Made by a program: the position numbers and the translations under genes
Source: a virus
Virus record (IMG/VR): IMGVR_UViG_3300047094_000624
Location: 1 to 60,582 of that record
Length of the DNA: 60,582 nt
Direction: 5' to 3' (one strand)
Part shown: piece by piece, positions 1 to 9,364 of the stretch
Position numbering within the stretch: the first letter of the stretch is position 1
Layout of the letters: the number at the start of each line of letters is the position of its first letter
The notes under the pieces: generated by a model
Databases searched by the model: none
Told to the model about the DNA's origin: nothing
Seen by the model: only the letters and a program-made list of their open reading frames with translations

Positions 1-79
1 CTAAAGAACGTGCGCTTATGTTTACATTTGGGTTATTTTTTAAATAAGTCAATAATCCAAGTGCACTCAATGACATCAT
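1..79 (-). CDS. Partial gene cut by the window edge, possible helix-turn-helix protein
   Basis: An open frame starts at an ATG overlapping the stop of the upstream gene (ATGA at 79-76) and runs off the left edge without a stop. The 26 visible residues begin MMSLSALGLLTYLKNN. An N-terminus of the type LSxxAxGLLxYL is common in phage helix-turn-helix and replication-initiation proteins of actinophages, so a DNA-binding role is possible, but too little is visible to decide. The stop/start overlap suggests translational coupling to the acidic protein upstream. Confidence 0.55.
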   Translation of the reverse strand, partial: MMSLSALGLLTYLKNNPNVNISARSL

Positions 80-669
80 TTTTTAAGTTGGTCCTTAACG
101 TGAGTGACGACCATAGTTGCAAAAATTCTTGCTATTTCATCTAATGAAATGTAAAGAGAATCTAGTTCATCAATCTCTTCTTCTTCATCTTCGTCATCTT
201 CGTCTTCATCTTCTTCTACATTAAAATCTATGTGCTTTGGTACTTCCATAGATAGTTGTTCTTGAATAGGTGGTTGAGGTCTTTCTTCTACCTTTAAAGA
301 CCCTTTAGTATTAATTTGGATTAACCCATCAGTTAAATCAAAAGAAGGAACTCCAGCATCATTACATTCTGATAAAACGTTAAGACAATCTTCGTCTTCA
401 TCGTTCCATAGTAAAAACGCTGCTGCTTTTGAACCTTTAACTGTTTTTAAAGCTTCTTTAATAGCATTAGGTTTATTTATTACAACTACTTCTTTGTTTT
501 TATCTTTAGCTAATTGAGAAGCCCAAGTTTGACCTTCACTTGGATTTTTTTCATAAGGTAAAACTAAAACCCCACCATCACCTTCTGCATGGTAGTGGTC
601 TTCTAAAAGTACTTCGATATTTGTACGAGATGTTTTCCCGTTTCCTGCAACGATTACGTAGTAAGTCAT
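76..669 (-). CDS. Acidic protein of unknown function
   Basis: 197 residues with no family I recognise. The N-terminal half (about 1-120) alternates short hydrophobic strands and helices (YYVIVAGNGK, GGVLVLPYEK, EVVVINKP, AAAFLLWND), which suggests a Rossmann-like alpha/beta fold. A strongly acidic Asp/Glu run follows at about residues 150-168, then a short helical tail. The acidic run could bind a basic partner or mimic DNA; this is inference. It is the penultimate visible gene of the leftward operon. Confidence 0.75.
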   Translation of the reverse strand: MTYYVIVAGNGKTSRTNIEVLLEDHYHAEGDGGVLVLPYEKNPSEGQTWASQLAKDKNKEVVVINKPNAIKEALKTVKGSKAAAFLLWNDEDEDCLNVLSECNDAGVPSFDLTDGLIQINTKGSLKVEERPQPPIQEQLSMEVPKHIDFNVEEDEDEDDEDEEEEIDELDSLYISLDEIARIFATMVVTHVKDQLKK

Positions 670-699
670 TGGCCCTCCTAGACCAAGACTATATCAACC

Positions 700-963
700 T
701 CAGCGGTCTAGTCGAGTTGGTTGGGTAACGGCGGGTCTATAGGAGGTAATACTGTCAGCTAATACAACCAAGAAAGGGGATAAGAACCCACTAGCAACGG
801 TAGTAACTATAAACAAAGGTATAGAGGTAACCCCTGTTAAACCAACCCCTACTGCAGATAAAGCAAGAGCAGCAATAGCTCTATAAATCCTTAAATCAAT
901 TAGTTGTTCTATTACAGCTAAAAAGAAAGCTGCAAAGCAAGCAGATAATATTAGTTCTAACAT
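700..963 (-). CDS. Small integral membrane protein
   Basis: 87 residues with two or three hydrophobic segments (about 2-20, 28-48 and 50-72) and a short polar C-terminus. It lies just downstream of the last recognisable tail gene. Small membrane proteins in this position are sometimes lysis or exclusion factors, but nothing in the sequence decides this. A better holin candidate lies at 46596-46808. Confidence 0.65.
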   Translation of the reverse strand: MLELILSACFAAFFLAVIEQLIDLRIYRAIAALALSAVGVGLTGVTSIPLFIVTTVASGFLSPFLVVLADSITSYRPAVTQPTRLDR

Positions 964-978
964 ACTTCTATAGTACTA

Positions 979-3690
979 CTAGTCTGGTTGAGCAAAATAT
1001 AGGGCAAAAGTAGAACCAAGTAATATATTTTTACTTATTTCTCTTTTTAACCTATCCTCTACAGAAAATTTATTTTTATAAAAATGGCTTCTTGAGGCTT
1101 CTACAGCCCCTTCCCAAACTAAAGAAGTAGAATCTTCTTGACCGCTTCGAGACCCGTCAAAATAATCTAAAACAAATGAAGCTTTTTCAAACAAAGCATC
1201 TTCTAAATAAACTACTGCCCCTGGATTTGAAGGTGTCCAACTTACTTTTACAGATGCTTTTAATAAAGGAGATACGGTACCCTTTTCCCCAGTAACTGAC
1301 GTGCCCGTAGCTGGATTAGTTACAGTAAATTGTGTTGAAGAAGCTGATGCAACCACTACATCTTTTAAATTAAATGCGTTTGTTGAAAGACCTGTAATAC
1401 TTACAATTTGGCCAATTGAAAGTGAATTATTTGCAATATAGGTAATAACTCCTGCTGAAGCAGAAGCTGCAGTTACGCTTGATGCTAAAGATGGGGCAGT
1501 GTCAGTTACTGAAACTCTATACCAAATACCAACTGGAGAAGCGGTTCCACTAACTGTAGCTAAAGGTATATTTGTATTAGTTACAGCATAACTAACTGTG
1601 TTATTTAAAACAGAAGATATTTGCCAAGTTCCGTCATACGGAGAACCCAATCCATCAACTAAAATAAAAGATTTATCGTTACCAGCATAATTTAAAAAAT
1701 CGTATCCTTCATTTAAAGTTATAGTTGCTACGTTTCCACTTAAAACAGCTTGTGTAATATTGTATGTAGGTGGACATTGAGTTGGAAGTCCGTTAACTGT
1801 TGAAATTAGAGTATTTAAACTTGTATACCAGCTTATAGAAGCAGTAACTAATTCACTGGTTGTTTCTGGCTCTACGTAAACGCTAAAAGTATAATCATTA
1901 CCAGAAAGAACGTTAAAATAATCAGTAGTTGTTGTATGACCCACTACCGATACCAATGAAACACCAGAAGGGGTAACTTTTAAAGAATCTCCTGCGATGG
2001 AAACAAGTCCACTTGGAGATACAGCAGTGCTTGAAATGGGAGCGTTTACTTTAGCGTAAGAAACAGTTTTACCAATAGGGTTTGAAGCTGTAACAACATA
2101 AGACCCATCAAAAGGAGCCCCTACCCCAGAAACAACTATATTGTCATTAATAAATATAGGAAGATAAGAATCACTTACTGTTAAAGTAGCTGTATTAGAA
2201 CTTAATTCTTTGTTTACAACAACAAACTCTCTAATATCTACTCCTGGTTTTGAAGAGTCTAAAGTTAAAGCCGCATTTGTTGCAGCCCAAGGACTAGATG
2301 AAAGGGTAAAAGAAGGATTTGTAATTTCATTAATTCTATTAGCTTTAAGTGTTATATTAATTCTTCTTGCGTCTTCAAAAGCAGTTTTAGAAATTGCTTC
2401 TTCAAATTGAGCGGCATCAAAATAATGGACTTCACTAACTGCAGTATTACTAATATTTACAGCAACGCTTGCGTAATGCGCGTCTGTTGGAGCTATAGCT
2501 GTTGCAAAAGGTCTAAGGGTTGGGCTGTCCCAAGCTAAAGTAGCATTTGATACAGGAACTCCCTGTTGTAAAGTTCCTAAAGCAGCGCCAAATCTGTCGT
2601 AGAATTGGATACCAAGTCTTATATTTCTTGTGGTTGTACTAGCAGCACTAAAAATACTAAATGTGTATGTTTCACCTTCAGTTACTGGTATACCTTTAGT
2701 AATAGGATTATTAACACCACAAGTAAATGAAACAGACCCAGTTCCAGTTGATGTAAATCTAAGCATTCCGTTGTCACTACTTGGATATCCAACCGGGGCT
2801 GTTACTTCGTAAGGTTCTATTATTAAAGGGTCACCTACGTACCTTGTTAAAGTACCCCCAGAAGATATAGTCCAATTTCCTATAGATTCTTCAAAAGAAG
2901 AGTCGTTGTAATCAAGAAATAAATTTTTACCCTTTTCAACAATAGAGTCGTATCCACTAAAACTTTTTATAAAAGCTAGTAAACCATCATAAGTGCCTTT
3001 TTCTTTGTAAATATTAAATAAATTTCTTAATAAAACTCTTTGTTGCTTAAGACCTACCTCTGGCTCAAAACAACCACCAAATTGTTCTAACATTTGTGGA
3101 AGAAGTTGACCAGGTAAAGAATCTATTTTATATAAATCTAAAAAGTTTAATGCATAAGTTTTTTCAATATCATATTCAAAACCAAATATTTTTAAAAAGT
3201 TTTTTAAAAATAAATTGTCAGCCTCTGATAAAACATCTCCAGTTAAAGAATTTACTTTATAAGAATCAGGTAAATAATTATATAAATCATTAGAAGTATT
3301 AAAGTCTTTAACAGAAATACCTACAGCGTTAGCTGCTCTTAACCATGTAAAATTAATGTTTTCTCTTACAAATACACTGTAATAGTAAAACTTACCTTCA
3401 GTTAAAAATTGCACTTCTCCATCTATAATATCTCCAGCGTCTATATATTCAGTAGGAGCTGAGTTAACAAAAGAATCAACTAAAATAATTCCATCAGCTG
3501 CACTAGTTGGAAACCCATATGAATTTCTAATTACCCTGAGTTGAGACCAGTTACCAGTAGGATTAGTCCATGACAAAGAGATACGACCATACCCAGAAGG
3601 AAAGGCTGTAAAAGGATAGGCGTTAAAGTCACTTACTGTAAATGGACCGTAAAAACCTATACCGTAATAATCTCGACCGTATTTTGCCAT
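979..3690 (-). CDS. Tail protein I-like baseplate protein with C-terminal beta-sandwich modules
   Basis: 903 residues. Residues about 1-115 look like a fibronectin/Ig-type beta domain (RISLSWTNPTGNWSQLRV). Residues about 130-250 carry the pattern of the phage P2 gpI / tail protein I family (NDLYNYLPDSYK, NFLKIFGFEYD, LLPQMLEQFGG, QQRVLLRNLFNIYKEKGTYD), the wedge component that links baseplate to fibres. After that come carbohydrate-binding-like beta-sandwiches and a copy of the FCCH-like repeat (about residues 750-810, FNLKDVVVASASSTQFTV) shared with other structural proteins here. It is the last gene of the baseplate series, as expected for gpI. Confidence 0.85.
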   Translation of the reverse strand: MAKYGRDYYGIGFYGPFTVSDFNAYPFTAFPSGYGRISLSWTNPTGNWSQLRVIRNSYGFPTSAADGIILVDSFVNSAPTEYIDAGDIIDGEVQFLTEGKFYYYSVFVRENINFTWLRAANAVGISVKDFNTSNDLYNYLPDSYKVNSLTGDVLSEADNLFLKNFLKIFGFEYDIEKTYALNFLDLYKIDSLPGQLLPQMLEQFGGCFEPEVGLKQQRVLLRNLFNIYKEKGTYDGLLAFIKSFSGYDSIVEKGKNLFLDYNDSSFEESIGNWTISSGGTLTRYVGDPLIIEPYEVTAPVGYPSSDNGMLRFTSTGTGSVSFTCGVNNPITKGIPVTEGETYTFSIFSAASTTTRNIRLGIQFYDRFGAALGTLQQGVPVSNATLAWDSPTLRPFATAIAPTDAHYASVAVNISNTAVSEVHYFDAAQFEEAISKTAFEDARRINITLKANRINEITNPSFTLSSSPWAATNAALTLDSSKPGVDIREFVVVNKELSSNTATLTVSDSYLPIFINDNIVVSGVGAPFDGSYVVTASNPIGKTVSYAKVNAPISSTAVSPSGLVSIAGDSLKVTPSGVSLVSVVGHTTTTDYFNVLSGNDYTFSVYVEPETTSELVTASISWYTSLNTLISTVNGLPTQCPPTYNITQAVLSGNVATITLNEGYDFLNYAGNDKSFILVDGLGSPYDGTWQISSVLNNTVSYAVTNTNIPLATVSGTASPVGIWYRVSVTDTAPSLASSVTAASASAGVITYIANNSLSIGQIVSITGLSTNAFNLKDVVVASASSTQFTVTNPATGTSVTGEKGTVSPLLKASVKVSWTPSNPGAVVYLEDALFEKASFVLDYFDGSRSGQEDSTSLVWEGAVEASRSHFYKNKFSVEDRLKREISKNILLGSTFALYFAQPD

Positions 3691-3698
3691 CGTTTACC

Positions 3699-4187
3699 TT
3701 AGAATACGCCAGATATAACTAAACCGTATAACTCTTGAACGTCTGTTGAAGTTGCAGCAACACCTGTGGTTGTATTTAAATTACCGTTTGCATCAATCCA
3801 AGTTCTAACCGAATTTGAGCTGTTTCTCCATTCTTGAAGATTAGCAGATTGTCCAGCAGCTGCTCTAACATTTAATCCAACTACGTTTGTAGCAGAAGGA
3901 AGTATTGTGTCTCCTCCTACTTTATGAACGTATTGATTATGTGAGTCTGCAATCACACCAGTTTCAATATTTGCAAGTCTTGCATTTAATGTTCCATAGT
4001 TTTGAGATGCTGTATTAAATGTTCCACTTGAAGAGGGGGAAGTTGAAGTTGCAATATTTGTTCCTAAATTTGTTTGAATTGCAACTACTTCATCTTGAAG
4101 TGAGTTTACGTGAGAGGAATCTACAATTTCAGTAAAATTACTTTTTGTTTGAAATGATTTTATAGCTCCTGGGTAGGTTGCGGCCAT
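3699..4187 (-). CDS. Small fibre-like structural protein
   Basis: 162 residues, rich in Ser, Thr, Asn and Ala. It starts MAATYPGAIKSF and contains heptad-like stretches (SSHVNSLQDEVVAIQTNL, LNARLANIETG) and a segment NSVRTWIDANGN that resembles the shaft-to-head region of phage tail fibres. It sits between baseplate J and tail protein I, where fibre or fibre-connector genes are often found. The exact role is unknown. Confidence 0.65.
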   Translation of the reverse strand: MAATYPGAIKSFQTKSNFTEIVDSSHVNSLQDEVVAIQTNLGTNIATSTSPSSSGTFNTASQNYGTLNARLANIETGVIADSHNQYVHKVGGDTILPSATNVVGLNVRAAAGQSANLQEWRNSSNSVRTWIDANGNLNTTTGVAATSTDVQELYGLVISGVF

Positions 4188-4198
4188 GTTTTCTCCTT

Positions 4199-5899
4199 TT
4201 AGGCTATTCCACCGGATGGTGTGATTGTTAAGGTTCCTGCTTGAGGTATTTCATTGTCAGAACATATGATGTCTACCACTGCTTCTATTGTTCCTGTAAG
4301 TCCTGTTAAAGCTAAAAGAGTAGTTGTAGTTCCAGTAACTGTAAATGTAGTTGATGTTGGAGCTGATGCAATAGAATAATTTCCATTTACAGTAGCGTCT
4401 ACGCTATCTATGGTCACTCTATTTCCTGCAACATAATTATGAGGTTTTAAAGTAGTAAGAGTAATAGTTGGTGAACCAGAAGCTCGAGCTGCTGCCGTAA
4501 TAGCGTTGTCTCTATCTAATAAAGTTATAGTTGAGTAAGCCACACCAGATACTGTTGATACTTCTGTTAACAAATCTTGTAAAGTTATTCTATCTTTAAA
4601 GTTAACATTATCAAAAGCAAGAAAATTACTTAATACAGCTTGAACCGCATTTGTAACGGTACTTTGTCTGTATTGGTCTAGAACTTGAACGTCAATTTCT
4701 ATGTTTACATCTACATATGAAGGAGGTTGTAAAGTTAACGTTGTAGTAGGAGGCATTTTATCTGCAAAAAATGTTTGAACTGTAGGTTGTAGATTAGTAA
4801 ACACTAATGTAGGCGTAACATTATCATCTTCAACACCAGGGTCACCAGACGGTGCGTAATACAAAGTTATGCTGTTATAAGTATTAGCAATTGCATTTGC
4901 TTTTGCTACTCCTAAAATTTGGACGGCTAAAGACGCGTAGTCTTCTAAAGTAACCGCTCTGTTTAATGACCTAATACTGATTGGAGTATTTAATCTTACT
5001 GAATCAGTAGATTCTGAATCAGAACCTCCTGAAGCGGGGTCTTCATTGTTTACCTGAAGACCTACTTGATAGTTAGTTACTATCTCAGTTAATGTATTTT
5101 CTGCAACGTTTCCAGCATCTCCAGCACCAACTCTGTAAGTTGCTTCTATAGTTCCATTTCTTGGGGGAATGCGTCCACCAACGTTATCTCCAAAAATAAC
5201 ATAAGTTCTATCTTCACCATCTACATCAATTGTATAAACAGGGTCATTTCCTGAGTAATCTACTAAATAATCAACAAATGTATAAACTACGTTATCAACT
5301 GTGATTTCAATGCTATCTTTAATAACAGGATAATCAGCTAAAAGAAAAATTTGGTCTGCTAGACCACTTGAAATTCCAAGTGCGTCTATACCAGTTTCTT
5401 CGACTGTGTATCCCTGAGTAGCAACAACCGTAACTACAGCGCCAGCTGTTAGCCCACCATCTCCAGAAGCTGGAACAGTTATTGCTGAGTTTGTTTCAAA
5501 TATAATTTCAACATTTTCTCCACTAACAATGCTTGTAGTAGATACTTGAGTTCCGGCAGGAACAACTTGTGAAGAAGTAGCAAAAGTACTAAAAGATAAA
5601 GTAACTGTTGCTGGAGTGCTAGGTGTAGGAGTGTATCCTAATAATCTAGCCATTCTAAGAACGCTGTCTCTTTGACTTGCGGTTAATATAAACGATTCAT
5701 TAGCTGCTCTATCTATATAAAAGCTCATAATGTCGCCCATATAGGCAAACAATTCAATTAAAGTAATACCAAAATCAGAAGCGTCTCTATTTTTCCATTC
5801 AGGTAAAAAGTATTGAATTAGAGATATCATGTCATCTCTAATAGCCTCAAAGTCTCTAGATGTGTAATCTATTTGAGGTATTACATTTGGTTCAGCCAT
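4199..5899 (-). CDS. Baseplate J/gp47-like wedge protein
   Basis: 566 residues. The N-terminus (IDYTSRDFEAIRDDMI, DFGITLIELFAYMGD, FYIDRAANESFILTA) is characteristic of the baseplate J / T4 gp6-like family of contractile-tail wedge proteins. A central beta-rich domain contains GAGDAGNVAENTLTEI, typical of this family. Near the C-terminus an FCCH-like repeat is inserted (VAGNRVTIDSVDATVNGNYS), an addition beyond the core family. The start overlaps the upstream gp25-like stop as TAATG, so the two are probably co-translated. Confidence 0.93.
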   Translation of the reverse strand: MAEPNVIPQIDYTSRDFEAIRDDMISLIQYFLPEWKNRDASDFGITLIELFAYMGDIMSFYIDRAANESFILTASQRDSVLRMARLLGYTPTPSTPATVTLSFSTFATSSQVVPAGTQVSTTSIVSGENVEIIFETNSAITVPASGDGGLTAGAVVTVVATQGYTVEETGIDALGISSGLADQIFLLADYPVIKDSIEITVDNVVYTFVDYLVDYSGNDPVYTIDVDGEDRTYVIFGDNVGGRIPPRNGTIEATYRVGAGDAGNVAENTLTEIVTNYQVGLQVNNEDPASGGSDSESTDSVRLNTPISIRSLNRAVTLEDYASLAVQILGVAKANAIANTYNSITLYYAPSGDPGVEDDNVTPTLVFTNLQPTVQTFFADKMPPTTTLTLQPPSYVDVNIEIDVQVLDQYRQSTVTNAVQAVLSNFLAFDNVNFKDRITLQDLLTEVSTVSGVAYSTITLLDRDNAITAAARASGSPTITLTTLKPHNYVAGNRVTIDSVDATVNGNYSIASAPTSTTFTVTGTTTTLLALTGLTGTIEAVVDIICSDNEIPQAGTLTITPSGGIA

Positions 5900-6303
5900 T
5901 AGTTATTCCCTTCAAGCAAATCTCCGGACCTAGTAAAGGTACCTGTATTTATATTTATTTCGTCTGTTGTTTCATTTGGAAGCTTATAGTTTATTGTAAT
6001 GTTTAAATGCATTGTATTTAAATCCAGTTCTATATATAAATCTTGTAAAACCAAAGAAGGAAGCCATTGAGAAAATGCTTCTCTAACTGTAGCATCTACT
6101 ATAGGTATTGCAATCGCTTCATTTTCAAAAATAGCAGTTTTTACTTGAGTTCCATAATTAGACCTCATTACCCTTTCATTAAGACCGGTCATTACAGCTA
6201 AAAATACTCTATCTTTATATATTTTATTTTGATTAGTTGTAAAAGATATGCCATAAGACTCACTTAAAGAAAAAGGTAAAGATATAGCTCTTTGAGTAGC
6301 CAT
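5899..6303 (-). CDS. gpW/gp25-like baseplate wedge protein
   Basis: 134 residues from the ATG at 6303, preferred over an in-frame start at 6321 because it follows a GGGAG ribosome site and overlaps the upstream stop as TAATG. The pattern KIYKDRVFLAVMTGLNERVMRSNYGT ... IFENEAIA ... WLPSLVLQDLYIEL matches the T4 gp25 / P2 gpW family, which nucleates sheath assembly on the baseplate. Its place between the gp5-like and J-like genes is the usual one. Confidence 0.9.
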   Translation of the reverse strand: MATQRAISLPFSLSESYGISFTTNQNKIYKDRVFLAVMTGLNERVMRSNYGTQVKTAIFENEAIAIPIVDATVREAFSQWLPSLVLQDLYIELDLNTMHLNITINYKLPNETTDEININTGTFTRSGDLLEGNN

Positions 6304-6689
6304 TAGAACACTCCCATCCAAACTGGAAAATTAGGGTCTCCGCCTTCAAACATAACCCATACCCCATCATTAAGTTTAGGGGTTTTATAGTGAACTGTGT
6401 GTTGGGAAGAGCCTGTATCTCTAGGGTCTGACGCAGAGGCTCTAGTAACTGTTGCTGAATGGCTATGAGAAGGGGTGCCACCAGAACCGATAGTCACTAC
6501 GTGATTTAGATGAGTTTGGTAAGCAGACGCAGGAAGACAAGGCCATGCCCAGTCAGTAACTTGTTCTCCAAGAATTTGAGGTACTTTTACTCTAATTCTG
6601 CTTTTAGAAATAGGGTCTTTAACGTCTAAACAAATACCTCTATAGATACCATAAAATTTTTTATCTACCTCTCCGCCTAACAACAGCAC
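6303..6689 (-). CDS. Baseplate gp5/gpV-like OB-fold protein
   Basis: 128 residues. The segment YRGICLDVKDPISKSRIRVK is the signature of the N-terminal OB-fold of T4 gp5 / P2 gpV / VgrG proteins, which cap the hub and lead to the spike. The C-terminal VWVMFEGGDPNFPVWMG is the typical end of this domain. No lysozyme domain or long beta-helical spike is present, so the needle tip must be supplied by another protein. It overlaps the hub gene by 13 nt. Confidence 0.88.
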   Translation of the reverse strand: MLLLGGEVDKKFYGIYRGICLDVKDPISKSRIRVKVPQILGEQVTDWAWPCLPASAYQTHLNHVVTIGSGGTPSHSHSATVTRASASDPRDTGSSQHTVHYKTPKLNDGVWVMFEGGDPNFPVWMGVF

Positions 6690-8038
6690 AACCTCCGTCT
6701 AAGTCTTTGAGCAACAAAAATACTTCTATTACTTGGTTTATTTTGCCTTAGTCTAACATCTGCTATATCGCTTTCCCAATATGAGTACGATTCATTTCTA
6801 GCCCGTGTTTTAGCTCTATTAAAATTTTTTCCTTTTATAAAAATTGAAGAGGATTCATTTTGTGTTGGTAATAATTTAGTTTTTAATCTTGGTGTAGGTT
6901 TGGTAGGTATTTGTCTAATATTTGGTTCTACATATACCTTGTTTTCGTTTTCAGGATAAGGATACTCATTTTGTGACGTAATAGTAGCTGGGCCAAGAGA
7001 ATCTATTCCAACTTCTATATTAGTTGTAAATTTTGTTTCTGTTAAACCTATGTAGTGAATAATATGTTCTACTGAAAGTAATATCCAATAACCACTATAT
7101 TCAGTTCCTATTCCATTTAAATATATTGGCATTCCTGGCATTAAATTAGGAGAGCCTACAACTCCACCATGAGCTCTATAAGGAAACTTAACCATCTCAC
7201 TAAAAGCATCAGAATGAGATTTAGCAATGTCCATACCAGGAACTACAGTGTTTACATCAAAGCTATCAAATAAAGGAGGTTTTGTTATTTTACGTTTACC
7301 TGATTTTAATTTTTGTTTGCTGTAAGAATTAGATTTTTTAGTAATTGGATTAACTCCATTAAAAGATTGAGCACTTTTAGTTGCTTCAGGAAAAGGGATA
7401 CTTTCACCAACAATTGGAGTAAAGTTATATAAATCAGAGCCCTGTATACCAGAATTGTATGTAGCTAAATTTTGTAAAATATAAGATGGAGCATGGTTTT
7501 TGTATTTTTTATAATACTCATCTATAGGTTTAAAAATTAAAACTGTACCGTCTACTCTAAATAAATAACCACATTTTTTAGCACATTTAACTAAAAATTC
7601 CCAATCACTTTCTCCGTGTTGAGATAGTTGAGGAAACACTCTTTTATGAGGAGTTATATCAAAAGCAAATTTATATTTTTTAGCTATAGTTTTTGCTATT
7701 TGAGACATTGTTACTTTTTTCCAAACTTTTTGAGATTTTTGTTTCATTCTGTATGAAGCGCCAATAAAAGTAACTTCTATAAATCTTTTTTCAGTATCCA
7801 TTACTTTTTTAACATGATGAACAAATCCTGTATAAGAATCTGTTCCTCTAATACTGTTTAAAGTTATTGTCATTGGTGTTCCAGGGGGTATTACTTTTTC
7901 AGATAAATCCCAATTTCTAAAAACAACGGTTCCCATGTCATGTTTATATCTATCTTGTTTTATTTTTGCAGAATAAACTATTGGACGTTTTTTTAATTTT
8001 CTTGTAGGAAACGAAACAGATATTGTTTTGTAAGACAT
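6677..8038 (-). CDS. Baseplate hub protein, gpD/gp27-like
   Basis: 453 residues. The pattern of a late-control D / T4 gp27-type hub is visible: an N-terminal beta domain (IKQDRYKHDMGTVVFR, GTPMTITL), a helical segment (MSQIAKTIAKKYKFAFDI) and SQHGESDWEFLVKCAKKCGY, which closely resembles the hub motif found in XkdQ/gpD proteins. The C-terminus is basic and ends in three cysteines (LRRRLCCC). The gene lies between the LysM protein and the gp5-like protein, as in other contractile tails. Confidence 0.88.
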   Translation of the reverse strand: MSYKTISVSFPTRKLKKRPIVYSAKIKQDRYKHDMGTVVFRNWDLSEKVIPPGTPMTITLNSIRGTDSYTGFVHHVKKVMDTEKRFIEVTFIGASYRMKQKSQKVWKKVTMSQIAKTIAKKYKFAFDITPHKRVFPQLSQHGESDWEFLVKCAKKCGYLFRVDGTVLIFKPIDEYYKKYKNHAPSYILQNLATYNSGIQGSDLYNFTPIVGESIPFPEATKSAQSFNGVNPITKKSNSYSKQKLKSGKRKITKPPLFDSFDVNTVVPGMDIAKSHSDAFSEMVKFPYRAHGGVVGSPNLMPGMPIYLNGIGTEYSGYWILLSVEHIIHYIGLTETKFTTNIEVGIDSLGPATITSQNEYPYPENENKVYVEPNIRQIPTKPTPRLKTKLLPTQNESSSIFIKGKNFNRAKTRARNESYSYWESDIADVRLRQNKPSNRSIFVAQRLRRRLCCC

Positions 8039-8039
8039 A

Positions 8040-8324
8040 CTAATCTGCTATAATTTCTATTTTTAAAATAGTTCCTATTGGAATATTATTTGGGTCTTTT
8101 ATTTGTGGATTTTTATTTAATATAAACCACCAAGCACTTGAGTCTTCATAAAACCTTTCAGCTATTGAATCAAGCCTATCTCCTTTTACCCAAGCGTATT
8201 CAAAATAATTAATAGTTCCTATATCAGGGGTTGGGTAAAATAAAACTGGATGCACATCTGCATTTTTATCTAATGCAAAATAATCAATTATTGAATACTC
8301 ATATCTAGAATTTCTATTTATCAC
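8040..8324 (-). CDS. LysM-domain tail protein (gpX/XkdP-like)
   Basis: 94 residues. The C-terminal half is a LysM-type domain (VKGDRLDSIAERFYED, AWWFILNKNPQIKDPN, IPIGTILKIE). Short LysM proteins next to the hub occur in many contractile tails (P2 gpX, Bacillus XkdP), where they help join hub and tube. The start overlaps the upstream stop as ATGA, which indicates coupling. Confidence 0.88.
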   Translation of the reverse strand: MINRNSRYEYSIIDYFALDKNADVHPVLFYPTPDIGTINYFEYAWVKGDRLDSIAERFYEDSSAWWFILNKNPQIKDPNNIPIGTILKIEIIAD

Positions 8325-9364
8325 CTATCACCACCTGGCCCCGCTCCTCTTTTTGGAGCTGTAAAAAGAGGACTAGGTTGGCCACCAACATTTTGAGATT
8401 CATTTGCATCTTGATTACCAAATCCATAAGCACTCAAAACTTGCAAATTAATATCAACAGTTGATTGAATTGGAATCATATCTTGAGTAAACATTAAATG
8501 AGTTATAGATAAAGATTGAATTATTCCAACTTGAGTATATGGACCAATATCAACCCTTACTAATGTTGGAATAATAATTCCAATATCAGAAGTGCTTTGA
8601 TTTGCAGAGTTTAATAAATTATCTCCATTTATTGTTTTGTATAAAAACTCTATGTCAGCTAGTGTCCCTCTTTTTTTCAAATCAGCAATTAAAGCAGCGT
8701 AATTTGGATTGCCAAGACCAGCAGTAGGGCCATAGTATTGAGACAGATTTGAAGAAGAATTAGATTTAAAACAAGCAAAATCATTAATTCTATTTAATTG
8801 TAATTGAAATTGAACGGTACCAGTTCCTTGAAATAAATTTAAAAAAGCTAAAGCATCAGTAGCGGCTGGAACAACGTTTTGCGAAACACCAGTAGAAGCT
8901 TGATAAGCAGTAGGATTCCACATAAATTGAAATCCATAATTTTCTTTTCTCCTAGCAGCATCTTTAGGAGCGTTTTGAATATTTTCATTTCTAGTATCCC
9001 AAGCTTCTTTTACTCCTAAAACACTTTCTCCAAGTCCTAGTATTCCTGACGGAGTAACTGCATTTTTTGCTACATTTCCTACAGAATTCCATACACCGTT
9101 CCATGATTTAAGTTTATTTACAAATCCTGAGTCGCTATTATCAACTAAAGAAGCTAACGTAGCATATCTCCAAATTTTTCCTCTTCTACTGTAACTAAGA
9201 GTAGAAGAACCACTATTTATTACACCAGTTCTAGTTTTTCCAGGTAATCTTTCATGTTCAGCTGCTGATACAGGCAAGCTCCAGCTATGTGGAGGTAAAT
9301 TAAATTTATACCCAGAAGGCCAAGATAACCCAGATTTTTTAACAGATTCTTTAGGATTAACCAT
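8321..9364 (-). CDS. Tail or baseplate protein of unknown family
   Basis: 347 residues with no domain I can name with confidence. It sits between the tape measure and the LysM protein, a slot that in contractile phages is usually held by a tube-initiator or hub-associated protein. Visible features are FNLPPHSWSLPVSA near the N-terminus, YGFQFMWNPTAYQASTG in the middle, and alternating beta strands near the C-terminus (SIDIGPYTQVG-like, TVDINLQVLSAYG). The start overlaps the tape-measure stop. Confidence 0.75.
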   Translation of the reverse strand: MVNPKESVKKSGLSWPSGYKFNLPPHSWSLPVSAAEHERLPGKTRTGVINSGSSTLSYSRRGKIWRYATLASLVDNSDSGFVNKLKSWNGVWNSVGNVAKNAVTPSGILGLGESVLGVKEAWDTRNENIQNAPKDAARRKENYGFQFMWNPTAYQASTGVSQNVVPAATDALAFLNLFQGTGTVQFQLQLNRINDFACFKSNSSSNLSQYYGPTAGLGNPNYAALIADLKKRGTLADIEFLYKTINGDNLLNSANQSTSDIGIIIPTLVRVDIGPYTQVGIIQSLSITHLMFTQDMIPIQSTVDINLQVLSAYGFGNQDANESQNVGGQPSPLFTAPKRGAGPGGDR